A stretch of 64,000 nucleotides of DNA from contig VZSF01008752.1 of the NCBI GenBank assembly GCA_013398295.1, positions 62,001 to 126,000 on the forward strand. Reading direction: 5' to 3'. This document shows positions 26,901 to 37,689 of this stretch, one piece after another. The translations under genes and the position numbers were made by a program. Source of the stretch: Chionis minor. Its lineage: Eukaryota; Chordata; Aves; Charadriiformes; Chionididae. The notes under the pieces are model-generated. The model worked only from the letters and a program-made list of their open reading frames with translations. It did not search any database and was not told the DNA's origin. How positions within the stretch are numbered: position 1 is the stretch's first letter; each line of letters starts with the position of its first letter.

Positions 26901-29900
26901 ACCCTCCAAGACAGCAAGATTCAGCAAGAACACTGTCCCTACCCTGTTGCTCTCCCTGTGGACACACAGTGCATCAAATTTGCTGCAAGAGTCTCAGAAT
27001 TGAACCATCTTCTGTGGTGGACGTGCCACAAGCACTCTATCAGAGGACTTCCTGAGGTCTTGAGATTCTTACAGGCTGACCTTTATTAAGATGTCATAAA
27101 AGAAGTCTTGAAGCATGACACATCTTTGACAGCGCAGTCAGATAAACCTTCCTTGTGCGGTCACAGAAAGGGCAAAGGCTGCCTTTTGTGAAGCCATCTA
27201 TCATGTGAAAAAGTTGACCTGTCCAACTGTGTGCTCACAGCTCCCTAGCTTCCTCATTACCGTGGAGTCACTGGGAAATAAATTTTGGGTTCTGGGGTGG
27301 ACACAAATGAAGTAGGTGGGGCTCTGTCCGCTCCTTTAATTATCAGGGACATAAAACACACTGTGTGTGTATGCACCTGCAGTGCAGAATTTATATCCCT
27401 ATGAAACCAAATACAACTAAAACAGCTCTACCTTGAAGGGCTAGCCATGTGTAGCACGGTAGCTTGATGATTTAAAAATGCAGAGTGTGATGTGTTAGAA
27501 CTGGACAATTAAGTAACACCACCTATATTTAGGTGCAGAAACATTTGTAAATTTTCAAGAGAAATAAAATGGCAGATCTCAATTATGTACGCCACTTTTT
27601 TTCTCTTTCTTGGGCTTTTCTATTTATTGTTCCAGGGTTCAATTCTAACAGCAAGCTCAGAAATCCTATTCTGCTGTATTTTTCATTTTCCTCATTTTCT
27701 CCCCAACCTTTCTGAAAGAAGTTAAATTGGGGGTAAAAAAAGTGACGATGACTCTGCAAAGCTGCTATATGGGACTTAAAAACAAACCCAATGCTTTTAG
27801 AGTTGTCAGTTTTATGAACCTCACAAATAAACCAAAGATCTGAAAATAAAAGCTGTATATATGTATGTATATATAAATGAGTAATCTTTCCAGTCTGAAA
27901 ACCTTAGAGATGAGATATTAGATTCTCCTCCAGTTTCAGTACTGTATTTCAAAACACAAAATATTTGGTTTGAATGTCTGTATAGCTATTACTCTCTCTT
28001 GAATCTAAGAGTTTCTAATGTGAAATTGAAAAAATTATTACTGCTTTCACACAGTTCCTCATAAAGGGAAGACAGGTAGACTTCAGGTGGAGAAGCTTTT
28101 CTGTGCTACCATATTCTTAGACCTCAGCTGCAGTAAGGGTACTCCAGCGAGAAACTGACAATGTCATTACTGTCACTTGTTCTGTGTGGCACGCACAGAG
28201 ATTAAATACTTTTCTCTCATGCAGTGGCAAGGTTTACTGCAGACATATGCGAGCTGTAGGCTTAAAGACCTTTTTTCTGTATTGATGGTTTAAACATTAA
28301 ATATGCATACTCATCAGGGCTGAAATAAAAATGTTTAACAGTTGATTAAATGACATGTTGCTCAATAAAGATTAAACAAAAGCTATGTGTAATGTCAGAG
28401 CTATCAAATGAAAAGGGAATTTCAATATCATTAAGCTGGTGAAAGCACTGAGGCAAACACTGTAGCTTTTACATTGTGTGCATATTGAAACCTAGTTTGT
28501 CTGTGGTAATGATGCATTTTACAACTTTTAAGATGTGAAAAGGATAAAATATGCTTTACTCTGCTAAATTTTACTGGCATAGAAATTAGGGTTTTTTTTA
28601 AATGTAAGCTCATTATCTATGACAACAAAAGTAAGTAAATTATGTAACCACCAATTTACTTCTGTATATTTGGGTATCATGACGTTAAAACACTATCATA
28701 GTGTGTGTAGGAAGAAGCAGCCCTCAAATAATTCTAGATTTAAGTTCCAACTTTTGAAAATAAGGGTTATCTGCACAACTCAGTGTTCCTAACTGCCTTC
28801 ACTACAGTCAATTTGCAGAGAAAAAAATCCACCTTCCTTGAAGTCAAGAGCTACAAGGGCAAATTTCTTACTTCACTGTAGTCCATTTATGTTTCATGAG
28901 GGATATAAAATGTGCAAACACTGATTCACAAAGTAGGTGGACATCCAGCCCCGTTTGGGAGTGTCCTTGCTGAAATCCTGACTATCTACACCCTTGCTAC
29001 CAGACCTCATCTGTGCTAAATGACTCCAAAAGTTCATCCATGTAGCTCAGATTTCAAAAAGAAACAAGTTAAGATAGCAAAGCCAACCCTCAGGAACTGG
29101 AAACAGTTTTCTTGAGGTAGTCTATGCTACCTTGATTCTCTCTGCGCTGTATGAGACAACATCTAATTATGTGATCAGATAGGACTTATTCTCTGCGTAT
29201 ATTTACTGTGTGGTAATTAGCTGCATTTATTCCTATCTCTTAATGCACGTCCATAATCCGCCATCATATCCAAAGTGAGGTTTAGGACGCTATAAAATAA
29301 TCATGCTGGAGGTAGCTGAAGCCAGACTTAAGAGCATCTGTGCAATCAAAGACTGTGTTTGCTGTACTGTGAACGTGGCTGGATGGGAGTTAGGGATGCA
29401 GGAGCCAGAAAATCTCAAGAGTCAGAAAATGTCTCAACACCAAAATATCTTCAGAAATAAGAACTTCAAGATCTGGTTTTACAATATGGATAGTCATATC
29501 TCCAAATTCAAAGCCATTCAGCCAAAGCACAGCAAGAGTCTTTTTTTTTTTTTTTTTTCCTGATTGAAAGGAGAAGATGGAGAACAGGCGCTGTAATGAG
29601 AGGATGGCAGTGGTGGCAGGAGTTGGATTTAGACCCCCCAGAAGAGGCTGAGGTGCACTGTAGAGCAGGGACGGAGGAGGGATTGCGCAACAGCTCTTCA
29701 CCCTCATCCACACGTGATGAAGATAAGGAGTCCTTTCGAGGAATCCACGGGAAGGCATTACTGCTCACTGTTATGTACTGATAAGAGTCACAGCATTTGG
29801 GGTTATGCAGAAGAATTGATAAAGTAGCAAGTCTGGCTACAGGGACTCATATTGGTATTGTAGCTCTAAGCCCAGAGCCAGCTACGTCATTTCTTTGTTA

Positions 29901-31489
29901 TGCGCTGCCTTTCAACTTCTGCCTAAAATTTGAGTGAGAGAGTCCCAGGGAAGCAAGAAGCCAGGGATAACTGTTGTTAATGTTCCCGAGCAAGGGCAAG
30001 CCACAGGACGATGAGAAAGAAAAACAATTGCTGCCAAAAGATAAATTAAAACACAGCACTGACAGACACACACAAGCAATTCATGAATCTTCACTGGCAT
30101 GAGTCAGAAAACTATGATTGATGACAAGTGCTTTGCATTTGTCAGATATTCATTTTTTCAGCTGCATTTCATATGGCTAGAACCATATGGGGTTTTTGAG
30201 TGTCTTGTTACTTTTTTGTTATCAGAGTTGGTTGTGCTGCAAATGACCTCCAGTTTGCCCTGCAAATCCTAAACCACAGCCGATGTCAGAAAAATCTCAA
30301 TGTTAAAAGCATCTCTTCTTGCAACTGAGTCATCTGTTGTTAAACGTCTCTGAGTTTGTACCAGCAGCTCCCCACACAGCCCTCCTTGGTCCCCACTCTG
30401 ACTAGGAAGAGCAGCTTTGAAACACCTCACTGTGTATATTTAATGAAAATTACTTTGAAATACTCTTCCTTAAGCCAAAAGTTTTCTTTCAAGATCAGAC
30501 ACCACAAAAGAACAAATAGTTTTTACACATATCCCAGGGTGAAATGCAGATAACAGGTAGATAGTGGGCAGAAAAGGCTGATGCAAAATGAGAAATTTAT
30601 GCTGTCTTATAATATTTAAGCAATGGTTCAGCTCAAGATCACCTTTAAAACCAAAGAGCAAAACAGTGAAATAAAATTTTAATATGGTCCTTCAGTCCTA
30701 ACCTGAACCCTAAGGAGTCACCGTAAATTACATGGTAAATAGGATACATGTGGATTTTAAATGACTTAGTAACACCAGCTACTAAAAACATATTCTTAAC
30801 GTTAATTGCTTTCATACAGTTATTCCTATCATAAATTACACACATGCTGACCCTACAGCCAATGCACAGACAAGTCCAAAACCAATGAAAACCCTATTAT
30901 GAAAAGAGCATTTGGGACCATGATCAGAATCATACTTCCAAGTAGTTCATTAATATTTTTAAGTGTACGTTATATGTGTATGTATGAAATAACTTTAGTT
31001 TTAGATTGAGAAAACGTACTATGCATATGGCAGTGCAAAACTGATTTGATCATTCGTCTGTCCTAAAATAAAAACAACCCCTTCCTCTTCTTCCATCACT
31101 AACATGACTTCAGTGGGTGTTCATAACCTGTGAAATAACCTTCTCCATTAGACAGTCTTCTAGAGATGAACATCACTGTTCTTACAGGAACTGAACAGTT
31201 CTAAACATACTCCATTATTCTTTTCCCAAAAAAAGAGATGAAACATAGTTTATAGCAAAAGTTAGTTAAGATATATTAAAGACATACCTCCTCCGTGGCT
31301 CTGACAGAGATACGGAAACCGCCACACGTTTCCTAAGCCCACACAAAAGCCTACGCACGTCAGCATATACTGAGCCTTGTTGTCCCATTTTGGTCTGGAG
31401 TCTGCTTCTTCTTTCTCAAGGACCTCAAGTTCTGTGTGGGAAGGTATCCTGTCCTCCAGGCCAGGATTAGGCAACTGGAGCTTCACCAT
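8954..31489 (-). CDS. SLC6A19: SLC6A19, sodium-dependent neutral amino acid transporter B0AT1 (complete, 12 exons)
   Basis: Coding exons, in transcription order: 31288-31489, 23343-23483, 21657-21794, 20338-20519, 19479-19589, 18495-18607, 16089-16217, 14484-14640, 13570-13774, 12810-12969, 10370-10532, 8954-9163. All introns are GT-AG and all phases join, giving 1911 nt and 636 residues (human B0AT1 has 634). The product is a 12-helix LeuT-fold symporter that takes up neutral amino acids with sodium in intestinal and renal brush border. It needs collectrin or ACE2 as partner in mammals. Exon 1 holds [14 protein letters not shown] and the TM1 sodium-site [11 protein letters not shown], with Arg57 at the position mutated in Hartnup disorder. 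Other landmarks are VGLYYNTII (exon 3), [11 protein letters not shown] (exon 4), [18 protein letters not shown] (exon 6), NVTQDN (exon 8) and [12 protein letters not shown] (exon 11). N-glycosylation sequons occur in the large loop after TM3. No disabling change was seen. The sequence is close to mammalian B0AT1 throughout, so the assignment is firm. Confidence 0.97.
18970..19098 (-). mobile_element. CR1 3'-end fragment in SLC6A19 intron 5
   Basis: Begins with TATAGAATCATAGAATGACT, the reverse complement of the CR1 terminal repeat. It continues with GGTTGGAAGAGACC and the segment up to the ACCCGTCTTTTAAATACCTC stretch, then loses similarity. It is a 5'-truncated copy oriented with the host gene. 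It is very similar to the copy at 45329. Confidence 0.9.
22541..22772 (-). mobile_element. CR1 3'-end fragment in SLC6A19 intron 2
   Basis: Starts at CCACAGAATCACAGAACAGC and runs through GGAAGGGACATCTGGAGGTC to the GACTCCACAACCTCTCTGGG and TTCAGATGGCACCTCCTGTG landmarks of the CR1 3' region, reversed. It belongs to a different CR1 subfamily from the 18970 and 45329 copies and is more diverged. Confidence 0.85.
25200..27060 (+). mobile_element. decayed DIRS-like (tyrosine-recombinase) retroelement
   Basis: Plus-strand fossil in SLC6A19 intron 1, antisense to the gene. The order is reverse transcriptase, RNase H, recombinase. Reverse transcriptase: [11 protein letters not shown] (25306-25338) matches the family's [19 protein letters not shown] (from 25406) stands where YLDDWL is expected. 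[18 protein letters not shown] and [16 protein letters not shown] (about 25524-25680) match the conserved segment after the catalytic box. RNase [13 protein letters not shown] and MELQVARN (about 25890-25980) resemble the LELRAVRNA block. Recombinase: [20 protein letters not shown] (about 26410-26470) and a following [10 protein letters not shown] segment resemble the N-terminal part of DIRS-type integrases. Several stops and frameshifts make it inactive. Similarity past about 26.75 kb is weak. The match is from memory of family patterns, so a different Pol-bearing element is possible, but a recombinase after RNase H favours DIRS. Confidence 0.6.
27830..27880. repeat. TA-rich microsatellite
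   Basis: Imperfect TATATG/TATA run within SLC6A19 intron 1. Confidence 0.6.
29541..29559. repeat. poly(T) run in SLC6A19 intron 1
   Basis: A homopolymer of about 18-19 T. Similar runs lie near 21272-21290, 23815-23833 and 56618-56643. There is no associated element on either side that I can identify. Confidence 0.7.
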
Positions 31490-31595
31490 GTTCTAAATTT
31501 CCTGACTGAAAACGCTGCCCCAGAGAGGAGATGATGAAACAGGCAGCTAGTTAGAAACCAGTGCAAAAAGAGAACATCTATCTGCTGTCTTCAGC

Positions 31596-31603
31596 TATAT
31601 ATA
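31596..31603 (-). promoter_or_regulatory. SLC6A19: candidate TATA box of SLC6A19
   Basis: TATATATA, centred in the palindrome GCTATATATAGC, lies about 107 nt upstream of the start codon on the minus strand. It would place transcription start near 31570 and give an 80-nt leader. Just upstream (31605-31619, minus) is TAGTGCCAAAGGTTT, which loosely resembles a DR1 site such as HNF4 binds. SLC6A19 is known to depend on HNF-family factors, but the link here is inference. Confidence 0.45.
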
Positions 31604-31609
31604 GCAAAC

Positions 31610-34600
31610 CTTTGGCACTAAACTTGAAAGTGCAGGCTTGTGGTAACAAGAAGCGTCAGCAAATCATTCGATTGACCAAGTCAGCTCTGACACTTATTAA
31701 TGCTTTATCTGTCAAGGTTTTATGGAACAGTCTGTTCATCTAGTAGAAGACATTGATTTCAGCTAATGTAATTCAGGAGATAATTTGGCTATAAACTGTA
31801 ATCGCCTATAATGTTATGAAACACCCCTTGCCACTCCCCTGTTTAAACTCACTTAAATACACATATAGCCCTAGCAAATACGGAGTAAAAAGATTCCACT
31901 GGCCTCAGACTCAATATAGAGGTTCCATACCAGTTTTTATCAGGAAGCTAAACTGCTTGTGAATCGCCATCACATTCAGTTTCCCATAGTTTATGCTTAC
32001 AAAACTGTGTCTTGTGATAATTACCCAAACGTGTTCTTCCTTCTCTGAAGAGATGTCATTCTACTAAATGCTCTGACAAAAAGGATGAAGAATGAAAAGG
32101 ATTATAAAATTTGACCTTTAAAATCATAAGCATAATTTGCTTACCCTAACGCTTCTAATCATTATAGAACAAGGTCTCAAGAACGTAACATCTTTCTTGC
32201 AAATGGACTTGAAATCAAAGGTCCCTTCATCTTCTCGTGACCCTGTGATTCACTGGTCAAAAATAAAAGAGACACTGGAAAACAAACATCACAGATACTA
32301 CTCACATCCTCATTCTTTCAGGGCAAGACTGTTCTATTTGTACCTCAGTGTTATCAAAAGGTAAGTACTTGCCTCTGAAGACTGTATATAAAATCTAACA
32401 CAGTATATGTCGTAAGAAACAATTTTGTCAGCTAAGCCTTACAGGCTCATTGGATACAACGATACCGCGTGGTTAAAATAAAGAACTAGAAGAGATCTTG
32501 TATGTCCACTCTCTGTCAAAGAAGGTGAACACATCACAGCATCCCTTTGTAACCTTATCATGTCATTTCAAAACTGACTTTTGTACTCCCTGTTTCTAAA
32601 AGGCTGGTCTAGAATTTCAGCCCTCTTATGTCCCAAGAAGGATGTTGATTACCTCTTGAACAGAAAAGTTACAAGAAAAGTCTTCATCCTTGACATGGAC
32701 AACTGTCTACAGTAGCCCAGATGGATTTTCCCCGTGCCTTGTAAGCAGGTATTAATATTTCCCTAACGTTACTTAAAATATCTAGCAATCTGCCTAATAA
32801 TAGCACTTGCCTTTTCCATGACCCCGTCAGCTCTGTGATTGAGCTGCCTCCTGATTAACCACTGGATCAAAGTCTTTCTTCTCCTTTGGCTTCCAGCTAA
32901 TATTTCCTAGCTTGCATCAGAGTTTCTTTTTCTAAGTTACCAAAAGCATGTTTTAAATTTCACCCGGTTACCGCTACTGCAGCACATTGAGCTACTCACT
33001 TCATCCTGAATGATACTTTTTCAGCATTCTGAGCACTTCTGAGTTGTGGCATCAGTATTTGACCAACGTGCTACTACTTTTTGTCCTTAGTCATTAGTGA
33101 AAGAATGACAAAAGACTGTTCCTAAACTGATCCTTGAGGAACTGCATTAGTAACCTTTTATTAGACCATCGTTTCTGCTTTCAGCACAGCTTTCCATCAT
33201 CATCAGATCTTTACCTAGCTCTTTGTTTACTTTATATCTCCTGTTTAGCTCACCCAATACATCCAGTTCTGGTCAAGTAACAATTGCTTTACCGAAGTCC
33301 AAAAAGATTACATTTAGAGTTCTTGCCTTATCTAGAAAAATCAGTTTTCATTTATAAGTGGCAGTAGAGAACTTTCAAATTGCAGCTCTTCAACTTCCAG
33401 TTTTGGAGAAAGACATTGACCTATTGGCCCATAGCAAGAAACTGCACGGTCCAGGAGCTCACAACTCATCTTTTTATTATTCAGGTTTATTATTCTGCCT
33501 CCTGAATCACTGGAGGATAATCTTTGTATTTGTGCTGTCGGGAACATGAGGCAGTAATAAAGAGTCAACAGAGGACAACTAGGAAAAAACATCCTATTTT
33601 GTAGTATTTCTACATTTCCTGACTTGTAGGCTTTAGTTCCACAGCTTTGCAAAGTTGTGTTGTAGACCCTCTTTCAATAACTGAATCAAATCATGATGAC
33701 ATGATGTCCAGGCAACATACCTTACAACTACAACTTAGTGACTCTATGTAATCAGAAATCTTTCACAATCAAAATTCTGTATAGAATTTATTGAACCTAG
33801 AATAGTATGTTTCTTCTTAAGCACAATGTAAGCTGACCTGGAAGGAATTAACGTAGTTTCCTTTGGGAATCAAATAATATGAGGACAAATCAATAAGATA
33901 TGAAATAAATTCACATTTGTGTTAGTATAATCTGAAAATTTCTCCCCGCTAAGTTTCATGTACAAGCAACTTCCACCAGGATCCAAAAATACATTCCAGA
34001 TTGCATTCTCCTGATTTAATCTTTCTGGAGAAGTTTATCTTGCTTCAGTAATGCCAGGTTCCAGCGGCTGTTAGTTATCTACCAGTTGTTAAATATTTGC
34101 AGAAACAAATATGCTGGTATAGCATCTAGCTCAAATTTCTTTATCAGTGTAATTGCACGGCTAATGATCTTGGAAGGCACAGCGCTTTTTCCTGAAGGAC
34201 CTGCGGTACCAATGACATCAGCTCGAACATGACCACAATTGCACGGAGGGGTTGTCTATATTGCCACCCTGTGGACTTGAGCAAACAAGTTGGGGATGCT
34301 CTGCGGTAGTCACAGCCACTTGCTTATTTGCCAGAGCCCTTTCCTCTGCTCTGCAGTAAACTTCTCCTTCAAGTAACACAAAGCTTCAGTTTGGCACATC
34401 CCACAGGGCTTGTTATGGCTAATAAACAGCTAGGAAATGAATCCTTTCACAATATAGGCTGCTAAACAAGACATGCTTTGCAAATTGCTAATTATAAATG
34501 CTGGAGAAAACGGGTCTTACATTTAGATTGGATTACCTGTGTTAAAACATTTCTAATGACACATTTATCTTTTTGTCAACTACCACCCACATATTTTTAA

Positions 34601-34850
34601 TGCACTATTTTTTTCAAAAGTGTGTAGAAAAGTAAGCCAACTTGTGCATAAGTAACTTACAAGTTTACAAAAACTTGATTAAAAAGGAAATATCCCCTTT
34701 CTAAAAGTCCTATATTTTACAGGAATATACACATATATACATTTGTGGAAGAATATAGGTGTATTCCTTGTATTAGATGAAAATGTTTTTCATCTCACAG
34801 GATGATGATGTTAGGAAAGAGAAAGAGCACGAAAGGGGGTAGCAGTAAAG
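31610..34850. other. intergenic, upstream of SLC6A19
   Basis: No gene was recognised. The stretch is AT-rich, apart from the possible diverged LINE entered separately. It probably includes distal control sequence of SLC6A19. Confidence 0.4.
32490..33345 (-). mobile_element. possible ancient CR1/L3-like fragment
   Basis: The reading reversed resembles old CR1-group sequence. Phrases such as CTGATCCTTGAGGAACTGCA, the later CCGAAGTCCAAAAAGATTAC, and the CATTCTGAGCACTTCTGAG stretch occur in the same order as in diverged amniote LINE copies I know. There is no open frame. The call rests on pattern memory only. Confidence 0.3.
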
Positions 34851-35330
34851 AAAAGAAATGGCAGTAGAAGGATATCGGGGGGTAAGTCAAGACAACAGCT
34901 AGGATGGAGCTGCTCGCTTCCCTCTGCGGGGCCAGATCCGGGCATGGTGCGGTACCATGAGTACTGTCCCTGGCTGGGAGACAAGTCCTTTTCTCCCTTG
35001 AGGTGCAGGTGCGTCCCCTCCCAGGCTGACCACCTAGTAGCTGCTCCTGCTTCTGACCTTGAGGGGGTCTCTCTTCGTGCTGGCATGGGGACTTCTGGGC
35101 CAGCACAGCTCACTCGCTCTGCAGGAAGCCATCCCCACATGGAGAAGGGCAGGTTCTTCTCTCCCATGAACCAGTTGATTTGACTGAAGGACCTGGCTGA
35201 AGAGCCTGACATTTTCTGCCCTCCACCATGGGTTGGAGGGGACTGAACTGGCGGAACCTCTTCTGGCTGGATCTTATGAAGGGGAGGACAAGGAGCAGCC
35301 AGAAAGACAGAGCAGGGTCCTGTTCTTTAA
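34850..35330. other. GC-rich unassigned island
   Basis: A GC-rich patch in an AT-rich neighbourhood, with open frames of about 75-135 codons on both strands (for example 34944-35183 plus, 34811-35212 minus). The frames are rich in Ser, Pro and Arg with no domain I recognise. It could be an old retroelement gag-like piece or simply a GC-rich relic. Confidence 0.3.
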
Positions 35331-35659
35331 GAAATACAATTCCTTTCATTTTGCCTTACAATGTTCTATACTATTAGCATTAAGTACATTATTTTCTGAC
35401 CCTTTTTGGTACCATAGCAGATACTGGTGTGAAATCTCTTATACTAGTGATTCTATAGCAATATATCACCAGCATTAATCGTATTTTTTTTTCAGTCAGC
35501 TTCTACTTTGTAATCAAAGCAACATATACAGCAATTACAATTACTCTTGGTTGTGTGATGAGCCTAAAACAGGAAAAGGTGGAAATGTAAAGAAAGTGGT
35601 AACTATACAGCTAAATGTCTAAAGCACAGGATTCTCATTTGGAAACATAAAGTGGTAAA

Positions 35660-35745
35660 GATGTGATGAAAGTGAAGGAGGAAAAGGAGGAGGAGGAAAA
35701 GGAGGAGGAGGAGGAAGAGGAGGAGGAGAAGAAGACAACAATTCA
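35660..35745. repeat. (GGA)n purine-rich microsatellite
   Basis: GGAGGA/GGAAAA repeats. On the plus strand they give a Glu/Lys-rich artificial reading frame. Simple-sequence DNA, not coding. Confidence 0.9.
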
Positions 35746-37689
35746 GAGGTTAAATGAAATGGTGTCTCTGACAGCCTGTCCCTGGCAAATTCTGCTTGGA
35801 TCATCTTTTAAAATATGTGCAGAAAATACAAATTCCTCTTATGAGCTGCCAATCAGTAAAATCCTTCACCGGCTATGCAAAGAGGGAGCACTGAACCCAA
35901 GGTTCAGGAAGAGACTCAAAATTGTCGGCCTGGGGGACACTAATGATCATATTAGAACAGGAGATATGCAGGTAAAATGTCTCGGAGTTGCTTAGTTCTA
36001 AGGCTAATAATCAACAGCAGGTGGTTATGGAGTTTACCTTGCCAAGAAATGTTCTGTAGATCTTTAACTTGATCTAAGTTTTATGCTTTGTTGTTCTCAA
36101 ACTCTACCTGATAAGTAACCAAAAGACACAGCTCCTCAGCTGGCATGATTTGATTTGCCATGTGTGTGCTTCAAGGCTGCTGCTGTCAGCCCACAGCAGT
36201 TCAAGCAGGAATACTGTGAGGGCTTTGGAGAAGTTCAATGAGCTTTGGAGGCTAAATCTCTTTCTATGCGATTGTAAAGTTCTCCAGATGGGAGGGAAGA
36301 CCTTTAGTGGCAGCAAGGATGACTGCAGAGGAGAAACTCCCACAAGCATCCTGTTCTGGAATGTTTTTCTGGTGTCAGGGAATTTCCTTCACCAATCTGA
36401 CGTGCCTGGAAATTGCCAGTCCATGTTTATTGTGGAAGCAGCAGTGTCCTTAGCCACAGAAGAATTAAAGGGAACTAGCTATGAACATCATGTCTGCTGC
36501 AGTTCATCCAGAACTGAGCTGACACTGACGCCCATATGGCACTTTTCTCCTTGTTTATCTTCCAGAAATACACGTGATCTTTATTTTTGTGCATACCGGT
36601 AGTCTGCATAATACTTACTTCAGCTTTGTATATAAATATTTCACTGAAGTAACATCAGCTCCAGCAGCATCATCCTTCTCCTTTGTTTTGTTCTTCTGGT
36701 TGACACCAGGGAGGGAGACGTGCTGTCCCTAATGTTGCACTGCATACGTTCAGAGGATCCCCGAAATACTGCTTTTGACTTTGAAGAATATATTTCACCC
36801 TTGGGATCTCTTTTGGGGGAAAGTACAGGTGAGGTGGATAGGTGTAGAGATGCCTCTGTGGACAGTACCAAATTGATCTCATGATGGCTAGCATTGCCCT
36901 AAATTTCTTAGCTAGTAAAGTGCTATTGCTTGGATCTTTCTCACCACGTGCATCTCTAACAGGTAACAGAACATGTAGATAATTGTAAGTTGTTGCTTGC
37001 CATGTTCATTAAGCAATGAACAGTGTTCTTTAATCAAGGTTGTTACTGTTTTCTTTTCCGGTGCTGTAGCATACAATGAGATGCTAACGGGTTGCTGAAC
37101 TACATCCAAATCCTGCATGCCACCTTTGCATAAAGCTCTACCGCAATACCCACTTTATTGGAGACAAGTTCATTCTGTCTCGTTCACCAAACACTGCAGT
37201 TTTTTATCATCTTTCTTGTTATTATGCTGCGATCGTGTTTGGACCAGCGAGGTCTGACCACGGAGCATGGGAGTTGTGCTCCAGAGGAGCTCAAGGCGAC
37301 AGAAGGTGCTGCTGAGGCTGCTGGCTGGAAGAGCCATTAGCCACAAGGGGGAGGTAGTATTTAATAACACGAAGCACCAACCGTTTTCGCTGAGGATTTT
37401 GTTCTGATTGTGTAAACTGAGTTCAGAAGTGAGGGGGTCTGAGACATACAAACCCGCAGGAGCAGTTTGGAAAAGATGAAGAGGTGTTTCTCCAGCAGCC
37501 GGACGGCTGGAGCACAGGGCTGTTGGGGGTGCACAACAGCGAATGGCCATCACAGCAGGTCTCACAATCCCTCTGCACTCTTCAAACTCTTCCACGGACT
37601 CTTTGTTTCCAGAGGCACCATTTACTTTCAGTTGTTTGGTTGTTGCCATCAGTGTTATAAATCGTAGCTAGCACTTTCAGGTCTATTTT

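Noticed and set aside
35663..35995. Glu-rich 110-codon open frame
   Set aside because: The first half is a translated GGA microsatellite and the second half has no similarity to any family.
36150..36602. 150-codon plus-strand open frame
   Set aside because: No domain, no splice context and no flanking homology. Length is within chance for a 64 kb window.
37170..37649. 159-codon minus-strand open frame next to the R2-like fossil
   Set aside because: I could not align it to the R2 C-terminal zinc finger or endonuclease. Left out of the element as unsupported.
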